DNA from: Sphingomonadales bacterium UBA2683
Lineage (GTDB): Bacteria > Pseudomonadota > Alphaproteobacteria > Sphingomonadales > Sphingomonadaceae
DNA: 64,000 bases
Reading direction: 5' to 3'
Assembly (NCBI GenBank): GCA_002354635.1
Contig: DELZ01000004.1
Location: 1-64,000 of the forward strand
This document shows positions 15,942-25,339 of this stretch, in pieces. The notes below the pieces were generated by a model. The model was given only the letters and a program-made list of their open reading frames with translations, was not told the DNA's origin and ran no database searches. The translations under genes and the position numbers were made by a program. Position 1 is the stretch's first letter; each line of letters starts with the position of its first letter.

Positions 15942-17310
15942 TCGTAATCGCCTTCACATTGGCAAATTCTTTCATCCCGACCTCGCCATGTTCCCGGCCA
16001 TATCCGGAATCCTTGACCCCGCCGAACGGCATGTCTGGCGAAGCGATCGAATAGCAGTTGATGTTGACCATGCCCGTGTCGAAACAGGTCGATGCCATCC
16101 TGACCGCGCGATCGACGTTCTTGCTGAAGATGCCGCCGCCCAGGCCATAGCGGCTGTCGTTGGCAATGCGCATGGCGTCCTCGTCGTCCCTGGCCTTGAT
16201 GATCGAGGCAACCGGTCCAAAAATCTCGTCGTCATAGGCGGGTTGTCCGGGTGCCACGTCGACCAGCGCGGTCGCCGGGTAGAACCAGCCGGTCCGGTCC
16301 GGCAATGCGCCGCCGGCAACGATCTTCGCCCCCCTGGCCACGCTTTCCTCTACCTGTGCGTGGATCTGGTCGCGCTGGCCGCAGGACACAAGCGGGCCGA
16401 GCTGGGTGTCATCATGGTTCGGATCACCCATGACCACGTCCTTGAAGGCCGCAGCATAGCCCGCGACGAAGGCATCGTAATTTTTCTCGGTAACAATGAA
16501 GCGTTTGGCATTGACGCAAGTCTGGCCGTTGTTGAACAGTCTTCCCTGCACGCAGGTCTTGATCGCGAGATCGAGATCTGCGTCGTCGAACACCATATAG
16601 GCATCGTTAGACCCCAGTTCGAGAACTGTCTTTTTTGACACTTCAGCCGCCTTCTGGGCAACCGTGCGCCCGGCCTGGTCGCTGCCGGTCAGGGTCACAC
16701 CGCGCACCAGCTTGTGCCCGATAATGGCATCGGACTGGTCATGGGAAATCAGCAACACGCCAAATAGCCCCTTGGGAAGACCGGCCCGTTCGTAGATATC
16801 GCGCAGCAACAGACCGCTGCCGGTGCAATTGGCGGAATGTTTCAGCAGCACGCCGTTGCCGACCATCAGGCTCGATATCGAATAGCGGATCGCCTGGTAG
16901 CAGGGAAAATTCCACGGCTGGATGCCATAGACAACACCGATCGGCGCATAGGTCACGAGCCCGCGGCCCTCTGGCACCTCACGCTCCTCGTCTGCCAGCA
17001 TTTCCGGACCGTGTTTCGCGGTATAGTCGCAAATACTCGCGCACAGCTCGATCTCGTCACGGCCATCGCTGAGCAGCTTGCCCATTTCGTCGGTCATCAG
17101 CTGGGCAAACTCATCTTTCGACCTGCGCAGTTCGGCAGCGATGTCGGCGATCACGGCCGCGCGCTCGATCAGGCTTTTCAGCCGCCAGTCGAGATAGGCG
17201 TCGTGGCTCTTCTGTACGACATCCATCGCCTCGCTGTCGGACATCAGGGGATAGGTGGCCAGAACCTGTTCGGTCAGCGGGTTCACTGTCTGGATGGTCT
17301 TGTCGGTCAT
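15931..17310 (-). CDS. NAD(P)-dependent aldehyde dehydrogenase (succinate-semialdehyde dehydrogenase-like)
   Basis: A 459-residue aldehyde dehydrogenase. The oxyanion and substrate motifs are intact: PWNFPCYQ in the cofactor site, catalytic Glu in LELGSNDAYMVF and catalytic Cys in NNGQTCVNAKRF. Length and the N-terminal VNPLTEQVLATYP fit the succinate-semialdehyde dehydrogenase subgroup, which oxidises succinic semialdehyde to succinate. Substrate specificity cannot be read directly. It is the upstream partner of the disulfide oxidoreductase gene. Confidence 0.88.
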   Translation of the reverse strand: MTDKTIQTVNPLTEQVLATYPLMSDSEAMDVVQKSHDAYLDWRLKSLIERAAVIADIAAELRRSKDEFAQLMTDEMGKLLSDGRDEIELCASICDYTAKHGPEMLADEEREVPEGRGLVTYAPIGVVYGIQPWNFPCYQAIRYSISSLMVGNGVLLKHSANCTGSGLLLRDIYERAGLPKGLFGVLLISHDQSDAIIGHKLVRGVTLTGSDQAGRTVAQKAAEVSKKTVLELGSNDAYMVFDDADLDLAIKTCVQGRLFNNGQTCVNAKRFIVTEKNYDAFVAGYAAAFKDVVMGDPNHDDTQLGPLVSCGQRDQIHAQVEESVARGAKIVAGGALPDRTGWFYPATALVDVAPGQPAYDDEIFGPVASIIKARDDEDAMRIANDSRYGLGGGIFSKNVDRAVRMASTCFDTGMVNINCYSIASPDMPFGGVKDSGYGREHGEVGMKEFANVKAITIAA

Positions 17311-17355
17311 CGAGGATCCTTGTTTTTTGGCGTTGGGGGAATTGAGGGCATATAT

Positions 17356-18117
17356 TCAGCCGCAGGTCTTGCGGTGATCGTCCAACGTGTCGGCGGCCTG
17401 TTCGAGGGCGTCCTCGATGGCCTCTGCAAAAGTCTCACCGGTCAGACGGAAATTGCCGTTGTGTGCGACGCAGGCGATTCTGGTATCGGCCCAGTCGCGG
17501 GCAAGACTTCTAGCCCAGGCAATATAGTCGTCGGCCGCACCGGGCCGCTTCTCCAGCGCGTCAGCAAGCTTCGGATGAAAACGCAATCGCGGACCCGGAA
17601 CCAGTTTCTGTACCAGCGAAGGCAGGTTGAGGAACATGAGCGTATCGTCGACATGCACAATTCGGCTTTCGCGATGCCGGACGAGAACCGAACTGACGTG
17701 AACGCTGTCATCGTCGGGAACGAATTCGACGCCTGCAGGGACCGAAAAGTCGAAGATATCGGAAAATTCCTGCTGGGTTGCCTCATCCTCGATAGGCGCG
17801 GCGTCCCATGACAGACCCGGAATTTCGCTGTGATGGCGCCGCGTGCCGATCAACCGTGCGTGGGGCAGCAGCTCCTGCATGAATTTGCAGTGGATGGTGT
17901 GGAACGGATGGACGTTCAAAATCGCCTTGATCAGGGAACTACCATAGGTCAGCGCCATAAGCTCTTCGCGGTCGGCCTCGTCCAATTCGTAGGAATCAAG
18001 GAGGACGAAGCTCCCGTCCGGCTTTCGGACCAGTGACATCTGCGTGCCGATATTGATGACGTGCGAGATTTTGAAATCGCCGCGTATGCTCCAGAAATTG
18101 TCAGCCAGATGTTCGAT
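17356..18117 (-). CDS. MBL-fold-like hypothetical protein with probable non-AUG start
   Basis: The first ATG is at 18039 (227 residues), but the same frame continues upstream with HLADNFWSIRGDFKISHVIN, a stretch that I recall as the conserved N-terminus of a metallo-beta-lactamase-like family. AGGAG at 18125-18129 lies seven bases before an ATC codon at 18117, so translation may start there (253 residues). Further features are NVHPFHTIHCKFM, a possible remnant of the HxHxDH region lacking the usual Asp, and IVHVDDTLMFL. A metal-binding hydrolase is possible but reduced ligand conservation makes enzyme activity uncertain. It lies just upstream of the aldehyde dehydrogenase. Confidence 0.6.
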   Translation of the reverse strand: MEHLADNFWSIRGDFKISHVINIGTQMSLVRKPDGSFVLLDSYELDEADREELMALTYGSSLIKAILNVHPFHTIHCKFMQELLPHARLIGTRRHHSEIPGLSWDAAPIEDEATQQEFSDIFDFSVPAGVEFVPDDDSVHVSSVLVRHRESRIVHVDDTLMFLNLPSLVQKLVPGPRLRFHPKLADALEKRPGAADDYIAWARSLARDWADTRIACVAHNGNFRLTGETFAEAIEDALEQAADTLDDHRKTCG

Positions 18118-18240
18118 CGCGGCGCTCCTGTAAAAAGCCGTGGGGGATGTCTGGATAACACCCTAGTGCGCCTTCGGTTCCGAAATAGGCGGAAAGGATC
18201 TGGCGCCGGCCGATCCATCATAACCCGGAAAGATCGCCGG

Positions 18241-19467
18241 TCAGCCGGTCGCCAGCGGATATATGAGCAGGAGACCGAGCCCCACTAGCGCGATCGCCAG
18301 CCATTTCCATCGCCCCATGCCGATCCAGGCTATCCGCAGCGGTGGTGCCTGATCGCCCCCGCTCGGCGGTCGACGCGCCAGCCGCAGCGCAAAAATGGTC
18401 ACGCCCGAGACGCAAAGCATGGTCAGCAGGCACCCGAACAGGAACCATGGCAGTTTGCTCCAATAACCTGCAAAGGTGCCGAAGTGCAGCGGGTCCGCCG
18501 CTTCCGAAATACGCTGGTGCAACGACAGGTCCTCGCCGCGGCTTGTGGCAATGACCGTGCCGGTCGCCGGATCGGTCCAGACCGCATTGGCGCGGGGCCG
18601 CACCAGAATCGCTGTGGCATCACCTTCAAAGCGGAACGCCTGCCCCGGCTTGCCCGGAAAGACGACTCGTCGAATCGCCACATCCGGGGCCGCTGTTCGC
18701 GCGGCAGCCAGGCTGGCGAAAAAGCGCGAGACGACCTGCCTGTCCGTAACCGTATTTTCGGCCTGCGCGGCAATTGCCGGTGGTGCATCAAGACCGAGGC
18801 TTTCGGCCAGATACCACAAGCCGGTCAGCGAGATAAGCGCCACGAACCACAGCGACCACAGACCGGCAAGGCGATGAATATCTCCCCAAGCGGTACGAGC
18901 GTCGCGCCAGCGGATCGGCTTGAAAAAACCGCGCCACCATCGTTTATAGACCACCAGACTGGATATCAGGCTGGCAAGCATCAGGACGGCAAGAACCGAG
19001 ACCAGCGGCACGCCGATATTCAGCGGAAGATTGAGATGACGGTGCATGTTGCGCAAGATGCGCTGTGCCCCGACCCAGGGCCCGACACCCTGGATCGCCC
19101 CGGTTTCCGGATGGGCGTAGAGAAAGGCCAGCCCGCCATCGCCGCGTGTGATCTGAACCTGAGCGGCAAAGGCGCTGGCGACCGGGGCATCAATCGACCG
19201 GATGCGGGCTGTCGCCGGGTGCGCGGCTGCCGCCGTGGCGATCCGGTCCCACTGCGGTTCACCGTTGACGGAAGACGGTGATACCCGCAGGCCGGGATGA
19301 AGCAGCCAGTCGATCTCGTGTGACAGCACTGCCAGCGTCCCGGTTGCAAAGACGAAGGTCAGCAAAATGGCAAGTTTCAAGCCTGCCCATTGATGGATCA
19401 GCCACCACAAACGGGCAGGCTTGACCCGCGCTTTTCCGGAAACGTCCGACCGGGGCGCCCTTTCCAT
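18241..19467 (-). CDS. PepSY-associated transmembrane protein (iron-uptake accessory)
   Basis: A 408-residue inner-membrane protein. The N-terminus has a transmembrane helix (LAILLTFVFATGTLAVLSH) in the PepSY-TM pattern RLWWLIHQWAGLKLA, with further helices near residues 160-180, 210-235 and 340-405. Large periplasmic segments lie between. Members accompany TonB-dependent siderophore receptors and are thought to act in periplasmic or inner-membrane reduction or release of iron. The ATG shares its A with the stop codon of the receptor gene (TGATG), indicating translational coupling. Confidence 0.85.
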   Translation of the reverse strand: MERAPRSDVSGKARVKPARLWWLIHQWAGLKLAILLTFVFATGTLAVLSHEIDWLLHPGLRVSPSSVNGEPQWDRIATAAAAHPATARIRSIDAPVASAFAAQVQITRGDGGLAFLYAHPETGAIQGVGPWVGAQRILRNMHRHLNLPLNIGVPLVSVLAVLMLASLISSLVVYKRWWRGFFKPIRWRDARTAWGDIHRLAGLWSLWFVALISLTGLWYLAESLGLDAPPAIAAQAENTVTDRQVVSRFFASLAAARTAAPDVAIRRVVFPGKPGQAFRFEGDATAILVRPRANAVWTDPATGTVIATSRGEDLSLHQRISEAADPLHFGTFAGYWSKLPWFLFGCLLTMLCVSGVTIFALRLARRPPSGGDQAPPLRIAWIGMGRWKWLAIALVGLGLLLIYPLATG

Positions 19468-21581
19468 CAGAATTTTCGAGTGACCTCGATAAAGGCGGAC
19501 CTTGGTTCGCCCGGGAAGTGCCCGGTCCGGTCGATGAAACCGGACGACGCATAGGTCTTGTCCAAAATATTGTCGATGCGGACCATCGCCGTCCAGGGAC
19601 CGGCCTCATAGATGATCGATCCGTCGAAGACCAAATAGGGCTTTACCCGCTGATCGCTGATCGACCGCCGCGCCGAGACATAGTCACCGCCCAGTGCAAA
19701 GGCCAGGCCAACCGGCCTGATCTGGTATCGGGTCCAGAAACCCAGTTGGTGCTTCGGCGCATTGGGAAAGCGATCGCCGATATTCAGGCTGAAACCGCTG
19801 CCTCCGTTGTCCTTGGTGATTTTGGTATCATTATAGCCGTAATTGACGGTCAACACCCAATCCGGCGTGATGTCGGCAGCAAGGTCGAGGTCGAAGCCCT
19901 TGCTGGTGACTTCGCCGAACGAAACAAAATCATCGACCCCGTCTCCCCCCGGATCGCCCGCCGGGTCGGCCTGAAGAACATTCGTACGCCTTATCTGATA
20001 GACCGACAGGCTGGACTGAACCCGTCCTCCCAACAAGGCCGTCTTCATACCTGCCTCCAGCATGTCGCCTTTCAGGGGCGAAAACGGACCGCCAGCAAGC
20101 ACATCCTGTTGTGCAATGCCCTGCGGTTCAAAGCTGGTTGCATATTGGCCGAACAGCGACACATCCTCTCGTACCCGCCAGGTGAGTCCAGCGCGCCAGG
20201 TCCAGGCATTGTCGCCATAGGATTGCCCCTGCAATTCGTCCCGGAAATCATCATATCGTGCACCGACCACGGCAATAACCGGTCCGATTGTCGCCTCTTC
20301 AAGTATGTACAACCCGGCGCGGCGAGCGCTGGCCGGACGGTCATCGGGATAGATGAGCGTCAGATCATAGGTGGATGGATCGGTCACGCCATATTGCGGA
20401 TTGGTGAGGCTGAGCGGCGTCGGAAGGCCCGCCACCGCGCTATTGGTGCCGCGCGCCCGATAATAGTTGAGCGAGCCGTCTTCCTGATAATAATCCATGC
20501 CTGCCAGTATCCGGTTGCCGATATCGCCAACGTCCGCCGACCAGATGGCGTTGGCTCCGAAGGACCAGCTTTCATAGGTGCGAAACTGATCGCGGAATTC
20601 TCGGATGCTGGAATCGACCTCGCCGTCGCCATCGGAGTCGAAAAGGCCACGGGGTTCATGATATTCCTGACTTTCGTTGGCATCAATGTAGCGCAGACCA
20701 AAATCAAGCTTCAGCTGATCGGTCGGCTCGACCGCGAGCAACGCCTGGGCAACATTGGATTGCAGCCTGAGAAAGTCAGTCGCTTCGTTATGGTTCCAGC
20801 GGCGATCAGCCAAAAAATTGCCATCATCATCAGTCGGCACACCGCGCAAGCGATTGCCACCCAGATCGATATCATAGCGCGTCGCCTGCAGCGTCAGCGT
20901 CCCGAAATCAAAATCGGTTCTCAGTCCGGCATCCAGGATCAACGTTTCATTGTCGGCATTCCAGCGAAAATTGTCGCTGTTTTCGTAGAAGACGGCCACG
21001 CGCCCGGCGATCTTGCCGGAAAGCGGCCCCGTCGCTTCGGCCGAACCCCCGAACCGGTCGCGCGTTCCGACAATTGCACGCGCCTCTATCGCAGGATCGA
21101 AAGACGGCTTTTTTGAAATATAGTTAAACAGCCCGCCTGGGGCTGACTGGCCATAAAGCATCCCGGCCGGCCCTTTCAGAAATTCCAGCCGTTCAATGTT
21201 GAACGTCTGGGGGACTGAAAAGCCGGAATAGGGGTCGCCGCGCAGTCCATCGAAGAAATTTTCTTCCTGCCGGAAACCCCGCGCCGTGACACCCGCATAG
21301 CTGAAAACGCTGACACCCGAGATATTGCGGTATAGATCCTGTGCGTCACGTGCCCCCTGATCACGGATCAGGTCATCGGTAATGACAGTGATGGACTGGC
21401 TTGATGCGAGCGGATCGGTCGGCAACTTCCCCGAACTTGTCTCCTCGACCCTGTACAGCCGCTCCGCCCGGCCAATAACAATAATATCGTCCTCGCGATC
21501 GACCTCAGCAAGATCTTGGGCGGCGAGAGGGGATGCTGCACCGAGGAGCATTAATAGCGAAATATTGCGTGTAAGAATCAT
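19467..21581 (-). CDS. TonB-dependent siderophore receptor
   Basis: The 704-residue outer-membrane receptor starts with a signal peptide (LLMLLGAASPLAAQ) and has the plug domain (SITVITDDLIRDQGARDAQD; FDGLRGDPYSG) and a 22-strand barrel ending in aromatic ...VTRKF. The RGFRQEENFFDGLR motif and the PAGMLYGQSAPGG box are typical of ferric-siderophore (FhuA/FpvA-like) receptors. It takes up ferric chelates using TonB energy. It is preceded by a strong ribosome-binding site (AGGAGG) and a Fur box, so iron should repress it. It heads the operon with the PepSY protein. Confidence 0.92.
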   Translation of the reverse strand: MILTRNISLLMLLGAASPLAAQDLAEVDREDDIIVIGRAERLYRVEETSSGKLPTDPLASSQSITVITDDLIRDQGARDAQDLYRNISGVSVFSYAGVTARGFRQEENFFDGLRGDPYSGFSVPQTFNIERLEFLKGPAGMLYGQSAPGGLFNYISKKPSFDPAIEARAIVGTRDRFGGSAEATGPLSGKIAGRVAVFYENSDNFRWNADNETLILDAGLRTDFDFGTLTLQATRYDIDLGGNRLRGVPTDDDGNFLADRRWNHNEATDFLRLQSNVAQALLAVEPTDQLKLDFGLRYIDANESQEYHEPRGLFDSDGDGEVDSSIREFRDQFRTYESWSFGANAIWSADVGDIGNRILAGMDYYQEDGSLNYYRARGTNSAVAGLPTPLSLTNPQYGVTDPSTYDLTLIYPDDRPASARRAGLYILEEATIGPVIAVVGARYDDFRDELQGQSYGDNAWTWRAGLTWRVREDVSLFGQYATSFEPQGIAQQDVLAGGPFSPLKGDMLEAGMKTALLGGRVQSSLSVYQIRRTNVLQADPAGDPGGDGVDDFVSFGEVTSKGFDLDLAADITPDWVLTVNYGYNDTKITKDNGGSGFSLNIGDRFPNAPKHQLGFWTRYQIRPVGLAFALGGDYVSARRSISDQRVKPYLVFDGSIIYEAGPWTAMVRIDNILDKTYASSGFIDRTGHFPGEPRSAFIEVTRKF

Positions 21582-21610
21582 AGGACCTCCTGTAGGCCCT
21601 AGCTTCTATT

Positions 21611-21629
21611 GATAATCATTTGCATTAGC
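21611..21629 (-). promoter_or_regulatory. Fur box upstream of the siderophore receptor
   Basis: Read on the minus strand the site is GCTAATGCAAATGATTATC, which matches 15 of 19 positions of the consensus GATAATGATAATCATTATC. It lies 30 bases upstream of the receptor start codon, where bound Fe-Fur would block transcription. The position before an iron-uptake operon supports the call. Confidence 0.75.
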
Positions 21630-21840
21630 AATAGAGACTGAAAATAAATTATGGACCGGCTCTGAACGGCGTTGGATCTAAGATCTGAGCCGACTTGGGC
21701 GATTTCCGGGGCGACCTTCCCCTTGGGGACCAATTGGTTGGCACTTATGATTGTATCGGAGCGCCACAGTGATTGGTACAAAGCGGCGCCGGAGTATCCG
21801 GTTGCTAATATTCAGAAAAAATAGAGCGGCAGGCTATCGT

Positions 21841-22104
21841 TCAGCGCAACTGGCTGTCCTTGCTACCGCGCCGGTTGATACCGGCCCTTGTCCGGGCCGC
21901 ATCCCTCGACGACTGGCAGGCAACGCAGGTTCGGGTGCCGGGCAAGGCGCGGCGACGCGCTTCGGGTATTTCGTCTCCGCACTCGACGCAATATTTCGCC
22001 GCTTCACCCGTCGGCATATCGGCCCGCGCGCGTTTCACCGCGTCGGCGATCGTATCGTCAATCTGATCCTGCACCGCACCGTCGCGTGCCCAGCCGCCTG
22101 CCAT
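21841..22104 (-). CDS. DksA/TraR-family C4 zinc finger protein
   Basis: An 87-residue protein with a four-cysteine zinc finger, CVECG...CVAC, with the linker IPEARRRALPGTRT typical of the DksA/TraR fold (ECGDEIPEARR). The short N-terminal helix (DDTIADAVKRARA) resembles TraR and YbiI rather than full DksA. Such proteins bind the RNA polymerase secondary channel and adjust transcription initiation. Single gene, no evident operon. Confidence 0.88.
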   Translation of the reverse strand: MAGGWARDGAVQDQIDDTIADAVKRARADMPTGEAAKYCVECGDEIPEARRRALPGTRTCVACQSSRDAARTRAGINRRGSKDSQLR

Positions 22105-22193
22105 GAAACCTCTGTATATTTTCTGCCTCGGAAGGCTTTAACCTAAGGTCGAAAAGCGGAATTTCAAGATCGGGCCCAGCGGATCGCCCATAG

Positions 22194-22224
22194 AAAAAGG
22201 CGGGCCTCTTTTTGAGGTCCCGCC
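22194..22224 (-). terminator. Rho-independent terminator downstream of hup
   Basis: On the minus strand GGCGGGACCTC-AAAAA-GAGGCCCGCC forms a strong stem with a five-base loop and one bulge, followed by TTTTT. It is the second of two hairpins after hup. Confidence 0.85.
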
Positions 22225-22251
22225 TTATATTTCCAGAGCAAAGCGCGAAAT

Positions 22252-22279
22252 AAAAATGGGGAGCGAAACTCTGCTCCCC
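22252..22279 (-). terminator. Rho-independent terminator just after hup
   Basis: On the minus strand GGGGAGC-AGAGTTTC-GCTCCCC is a seven-pair stem followed by ATTTTT. It lies ten bases past the hup stop codon and is the first of two tandem terminators. Confidence 0.8.
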
Positions 22280-22289
22280 GGTTTGGTGT

Positions 22290-22562
22290 TTAGTTGACGG
22301 CGTCTTTCAAGCCTTTGCCGGCTTTGAATTTTGCTTGAGTCGATGCTGGAATCTGCATCGGTTCGCCGGTGCGCGGGTTGCGACCGGTAGATGCTTTGCG
22401 CTTTGAAGTCGAGAATGTACCGAAGCCAACGAGACGAACTTCGCCGCCGCCGGACAATGCACTGGTGATGGAATCAAATACGGCGTCGACCGCTTTACCC
22501 GCGTCGCTTTTGCTGAGGCCGCTATGATCTGCAACGTTACTGATAAGATCCTGTTTATTCAT
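22290..22562 (-). CDS. hup: HU-family DNA-binding protein
   Basis: Ninety residues, the standard HU length. MNKQDLISNVADHSGLSKSD is the dimerisation helix region, VRLVGFGTFSTSKRKASTGR the core, and RNPRTGEPMQIPAS the DNA-binding beta arm with the conserved Pro that kinks DNA. HU compacts the nucleoid and assists recombination and replication. The gene lies downstream of lon, a common order, and is followed by two terminators. A purine-rich AAGGGGGGA ribosome-binding site precedes it. Confidence 0.96.
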   Translation of the reverse strand: MNKQDLISNVADHSGLSKSDAGKAVDAVFDSITSALSGGGEVRLVGFGTFSTSKRKASTGRNPRTGEPMQIPASTQAKFKAGKGLKDAVN

Positions 22563-22694
22563 TATGGGTATCCCCCCTTCTCTGATGGCAATTCGTTTGA
22601 ATCGCGCCTTTGTCTTGCGGCAGTAATGCGAAATTATCCGGGTGAGTCAAAGGAAAACCGCCGTTTTCTGCGCCAGACCCCCATTTTTTGTGAC

Positions 22695-22724
22695 AAATGA
22701 GACGAAATGAGACGAAATGAGACG
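22695..22724 (+). repeat. Three tandem copies of AAATGAGACG
   Basis: Three perfect 10-base units lie in the hup-lon intergenic region, about 90 bases downstream of the lon stop codon when read on the minus strand and upstream of hup. No function is apparent; possibly slippage-generated. Confidence 0.8.
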
Positions 22725-22811
22725 AACGGCCCGCGAGCCGCATCGGTTTCTATTATTTTACAGCCACATTTCGCTCGCGTTTCGGAATCGCGACTCGCTG
22801 GCAACGGGCAA

Positions 22812-25241
22812 TCAATGTCGCGCGACGGACCCCGCTTCGTCGGTGACCGGGGCCGTAGCGTGACTGGCAAGCTCGTCGGCATCGCTCCACTCGATCGGTT
22901 CCACTTTCTCGGTCAGCGCTTCGGCCAGCACTTCGTCGACATGGCTCATCGGAATGATCTTGAGTTGCGACGTAATGTTCTCCGGAATCTCCACCAGATC
23001 CTTTTCATTGTCTGCCGGGATCAACACCGTGGTGATGCCACCGCGCAACGCAGCCAGAAGCTTTTCCTTGAGGCCGCCAATCGGCAATATCCGGCCGCGC
23101 AGCGTCACTTCGCCGGTCATCGCCACATCACGGCGTACCGGGATGCCGGTCAGCGTCGAAACGATTGCGGTAACAATGCCGACTCCGGCAGACGGTCCGT
23201 CCTTGGGAACTGCGCCCTCTGGCAGATGGATATGAATATCCTTGCGGCTGAAGAAACTGGGCTTGATGCCATAGGAAGGCGCACGCGCCTTTACGAAGGA
23301 CAGCGCGGTCTGGATCGATTCGTTCATCACGTCGCCCAGCTTGCCGGTCGTCTTGATCTGGCCCTTGCCCGAGACGGTAACCGACTCGATGGTCAGCAGC
23401 TCGCCGCCCACTTCGGTCCAGGCCAGACCGGTAACGGCACCAACCTGGTTTTCCTCTTCGCCGACACCGTGGCGGAATTTCTGCACACCGGCATATTCTG
23501 CCAGATTGTCGGGCGTGATTTCCACGCTCTTATATTCACCTTCCAATATGCGCCGCAAAGCCTTGCGCGCCAGCTTGGCAATTTCCCGTTCCAGCGTCCG
23601 GACACCGGCTTCTCTGGTATAATAGCGGATCAGGTCGCGCAGCGCGTCTTCGCGCAGCACAAACTCGCCCTCTTTCAGGCCATGCGCCTCGATCTGCTTT
23701 TCGAGCAGGTGGCGCTTGGCGATTTCGACCTTCTCGTCCTCCGTATAGCCTTCGAGACGGATGATCTCCATCCGGTCGAGCAACGGCTGCGGCAGGTTCA
23801 GCGAGTTGGCGGTGGTTACGAACATGACATCCGACAGATCGATATCGATTTCCAGATAGTGATCCTGGAACTTGTCATTCTGCTCCGGGTCCAGCACTTC
23901 GAGCAGAGCCGATGCCGGATCGCCGCGGAAATCCTGTCCCAGCTTGTCGATTTCATCGAGCAGGAACAAAGGATTTGAGGTGCCGGCTTTCTTCAGATTG
24001 GAGACAATCTTGCCGGGCAGTGATCCGATATAGGTCCGGCGATGGCCGCGGATTTCCGCTTCGTCGCGCACGCCGCCGAGGGACTGGCGAACAAATTCGC
24101 GTCCGGTCGCCCGGGCGATCGAACGGCCGAGCGAGGTCTTGCCGACGCCGGGAGGACCGACCAGGCACAGGATCGGGCCCTTCAGCTTGTTCGTGCGGGT
24201 CTGCACCGCGAGATATTCGAGAATCCGTTCCTTGACCTTTTCCAGCGCGAAATGGTCGTCATCCAGCACCTTTTCGGCCTGTTTCAGATCCTTCTTGAGC
24301 CGCGACTTCTTGCCCCAGGGCAATCCGAGCAGCACATCGAGATAGTTGCGCGTCACCGTCGCTTCGGCCGACATCGGCTGCATGCCCTTGAGCTTTTTCA
24401 GCTCGGCGGTCGCCTTGGCTTTTGCTTCCTTGGAAAGCTTGAGTTCCTTGATCTTCTTGCCCAACTCCGCGAGTTCGTCGCCCTCGCCGTCTTCGCCGTC
24501 GCCCAGTTCCTTCTGGATCGCCTTCATCTGTTCGTTGAGATAATATTCGCGCTGGGTCTTCTCCATCTGGCGCTTGACCCGGCCACGGATTTTCTTCTCC
24601 ACCTGCAAAACGCCGAGTTCGCCTTCCATGAAGGCAAAGACCATTTCGAGACGTTTGGCAGGGTCACTCTCCATCAGCAGACTTTGCTTGTCGGAGACCT
24701 TGACGTTGATATTGGCCGAGACGGCATCGGCGAGCCGGGCCGCATCCTCGATTTCGCCCAGCTGCACCACGGTTTCCGCAGGCATTTTCTTGTTGAGCTT
24801 GGAATAATTTTCGAACTGTTCGATCACCGAGCGCATCAGGGCCGATGTTTCGGCACCCTCGGCTACCTGCTCTTCGAGCAGCTCCACATTCGCCAGCACG
24901 TAGCCATCTGACCGCTCTTCGAGCGACTGATGCCGGGCGCGCTGCTTGCCTTCGACCAGAACGCGGACGGTTCCGTCGGGAAGTTTCAGCAATTGCAACA
25001 CGGTTGCTACCACGCCCAGATCATAGAGCTGGTCGCGAACGGGATCGTCTTCCGCCGGATCAAGCTGGGCGACGAGAAAAATTTCCTTGTCCGAATCCAT
25101 CGCTTTTTCGAGCGCCACCACGGATTTGTCGCGACCGACAAACAGCGGCACGATCATATTCGGGAAAACCACGATGTCGCGCAAAGGCAGCAACGGCAGC
25201 GACTTGGTTTCAGGGGTGGAACTGGTTTCAAACTCGGACAT
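22812..25241 (-). CDS. lon: ATP-dependent protease Lon
   Basis: The 809-residue protein starts at ATG 25241, preceded by GGAG, instead of the upstream frame at 25283. It has the Lon N-terminal substrate domain (SLPLLPLRDIVVFPNMIVPL), an AAA+ module with Walker A GPPGVGKTSLG and Walker B FLLDEIDK, and the protease domain with catalytic Ser in KDGPSAGVGI and Lys in GGLKEKLLAA. It degrades misfolded and regulatory proteins in the cytoplasm. Length fits the LonA family. It is followed by hup. Confidence 0.97.
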   Translation of the reverse strand: MSEFETSSTPETKSLPLLPLRDIVVFPNMIVPLFVGRDKSVVALEKAMDSDKEIFLVAQLDPAEDDPVRDQLYDLGVVATVLQLLKLPDGTVRVLVEGKQRARHQSLEERSDGYVLANVELLEEQVAEGAETSALMRSVIEQFENYSKLNKKMPAETVVQLGEIEDAARLADAVSANINVKVSDKQSLLMESDPAKRLEMVFAFMEGELGVLQVEKKIRGRVKRQMEKTQREYYLNEQMKAIQKELGDGEDGEGDELAELGKKIKELKLSKEAKAKATAELKKLKGMQPMSAEATVTRNYLDVLLGLPWGKKSRLKKDLKQAEKVLDDDHFALEKVKERILEYLAVQTRTNKLKGPILCLVGPPGVGKTSLGRSIARATGREFVRQSLGGVRDEAEIRGHRRTYIGSLPGKIVSNLKKAGTSNPLFLLDEIDKLGQDFRGDPASALLEVLDPEQNDKFQDHYLEIDIDLSDVMFVTTANSLNLPQPLLDRMEIIRLEGYTEDEKVEIAKRHLLEKQIEAHGLKEGEFVLREDALRDLIRYYTREAGVRTLEREIAKLARKALRRILEGEYKSVEITPDNLAEYAGVQKFRHGVGEEENQVGAVTGLAWTEVGGELLTIESVTVSGKGQIKTTGKLGDVMNESIQTALSFVKARAPSYGIKPSFFSRKDIHIHLPEGAVPKDGPSAGVGIVTAIVSTLTGIPVRRDVAMTGEVTLRGRILPIGGLKEKLLAALRGGITTVLIPADNEKDLVEIPENITSQLKIIPMSHVDEVLAEALTEKVEPIEWSDADELASHATAPVTDEAGSVARH

Positions 25242-25339
25242 TTTTACTCCAACATGTTGCACTGCAACAGCGCTTCTAAACACTATATGGTGGCTACCCG
25301 AGACACTTCAAGCGTTATGCGTCCGATCCACAGAACGGC

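Noticed and set aside
19518..21116. 532-codon plus-strand open frame
   Set aside because: Antisense shadow of the TonB-dependent siderophore receptor; no motifs of its own.
21599..21781. 60-codon minus-strand frame upstream of the siderophore receptor
   Set aside because: It overlaps the Fur box and promoter region and has no recognisable features.
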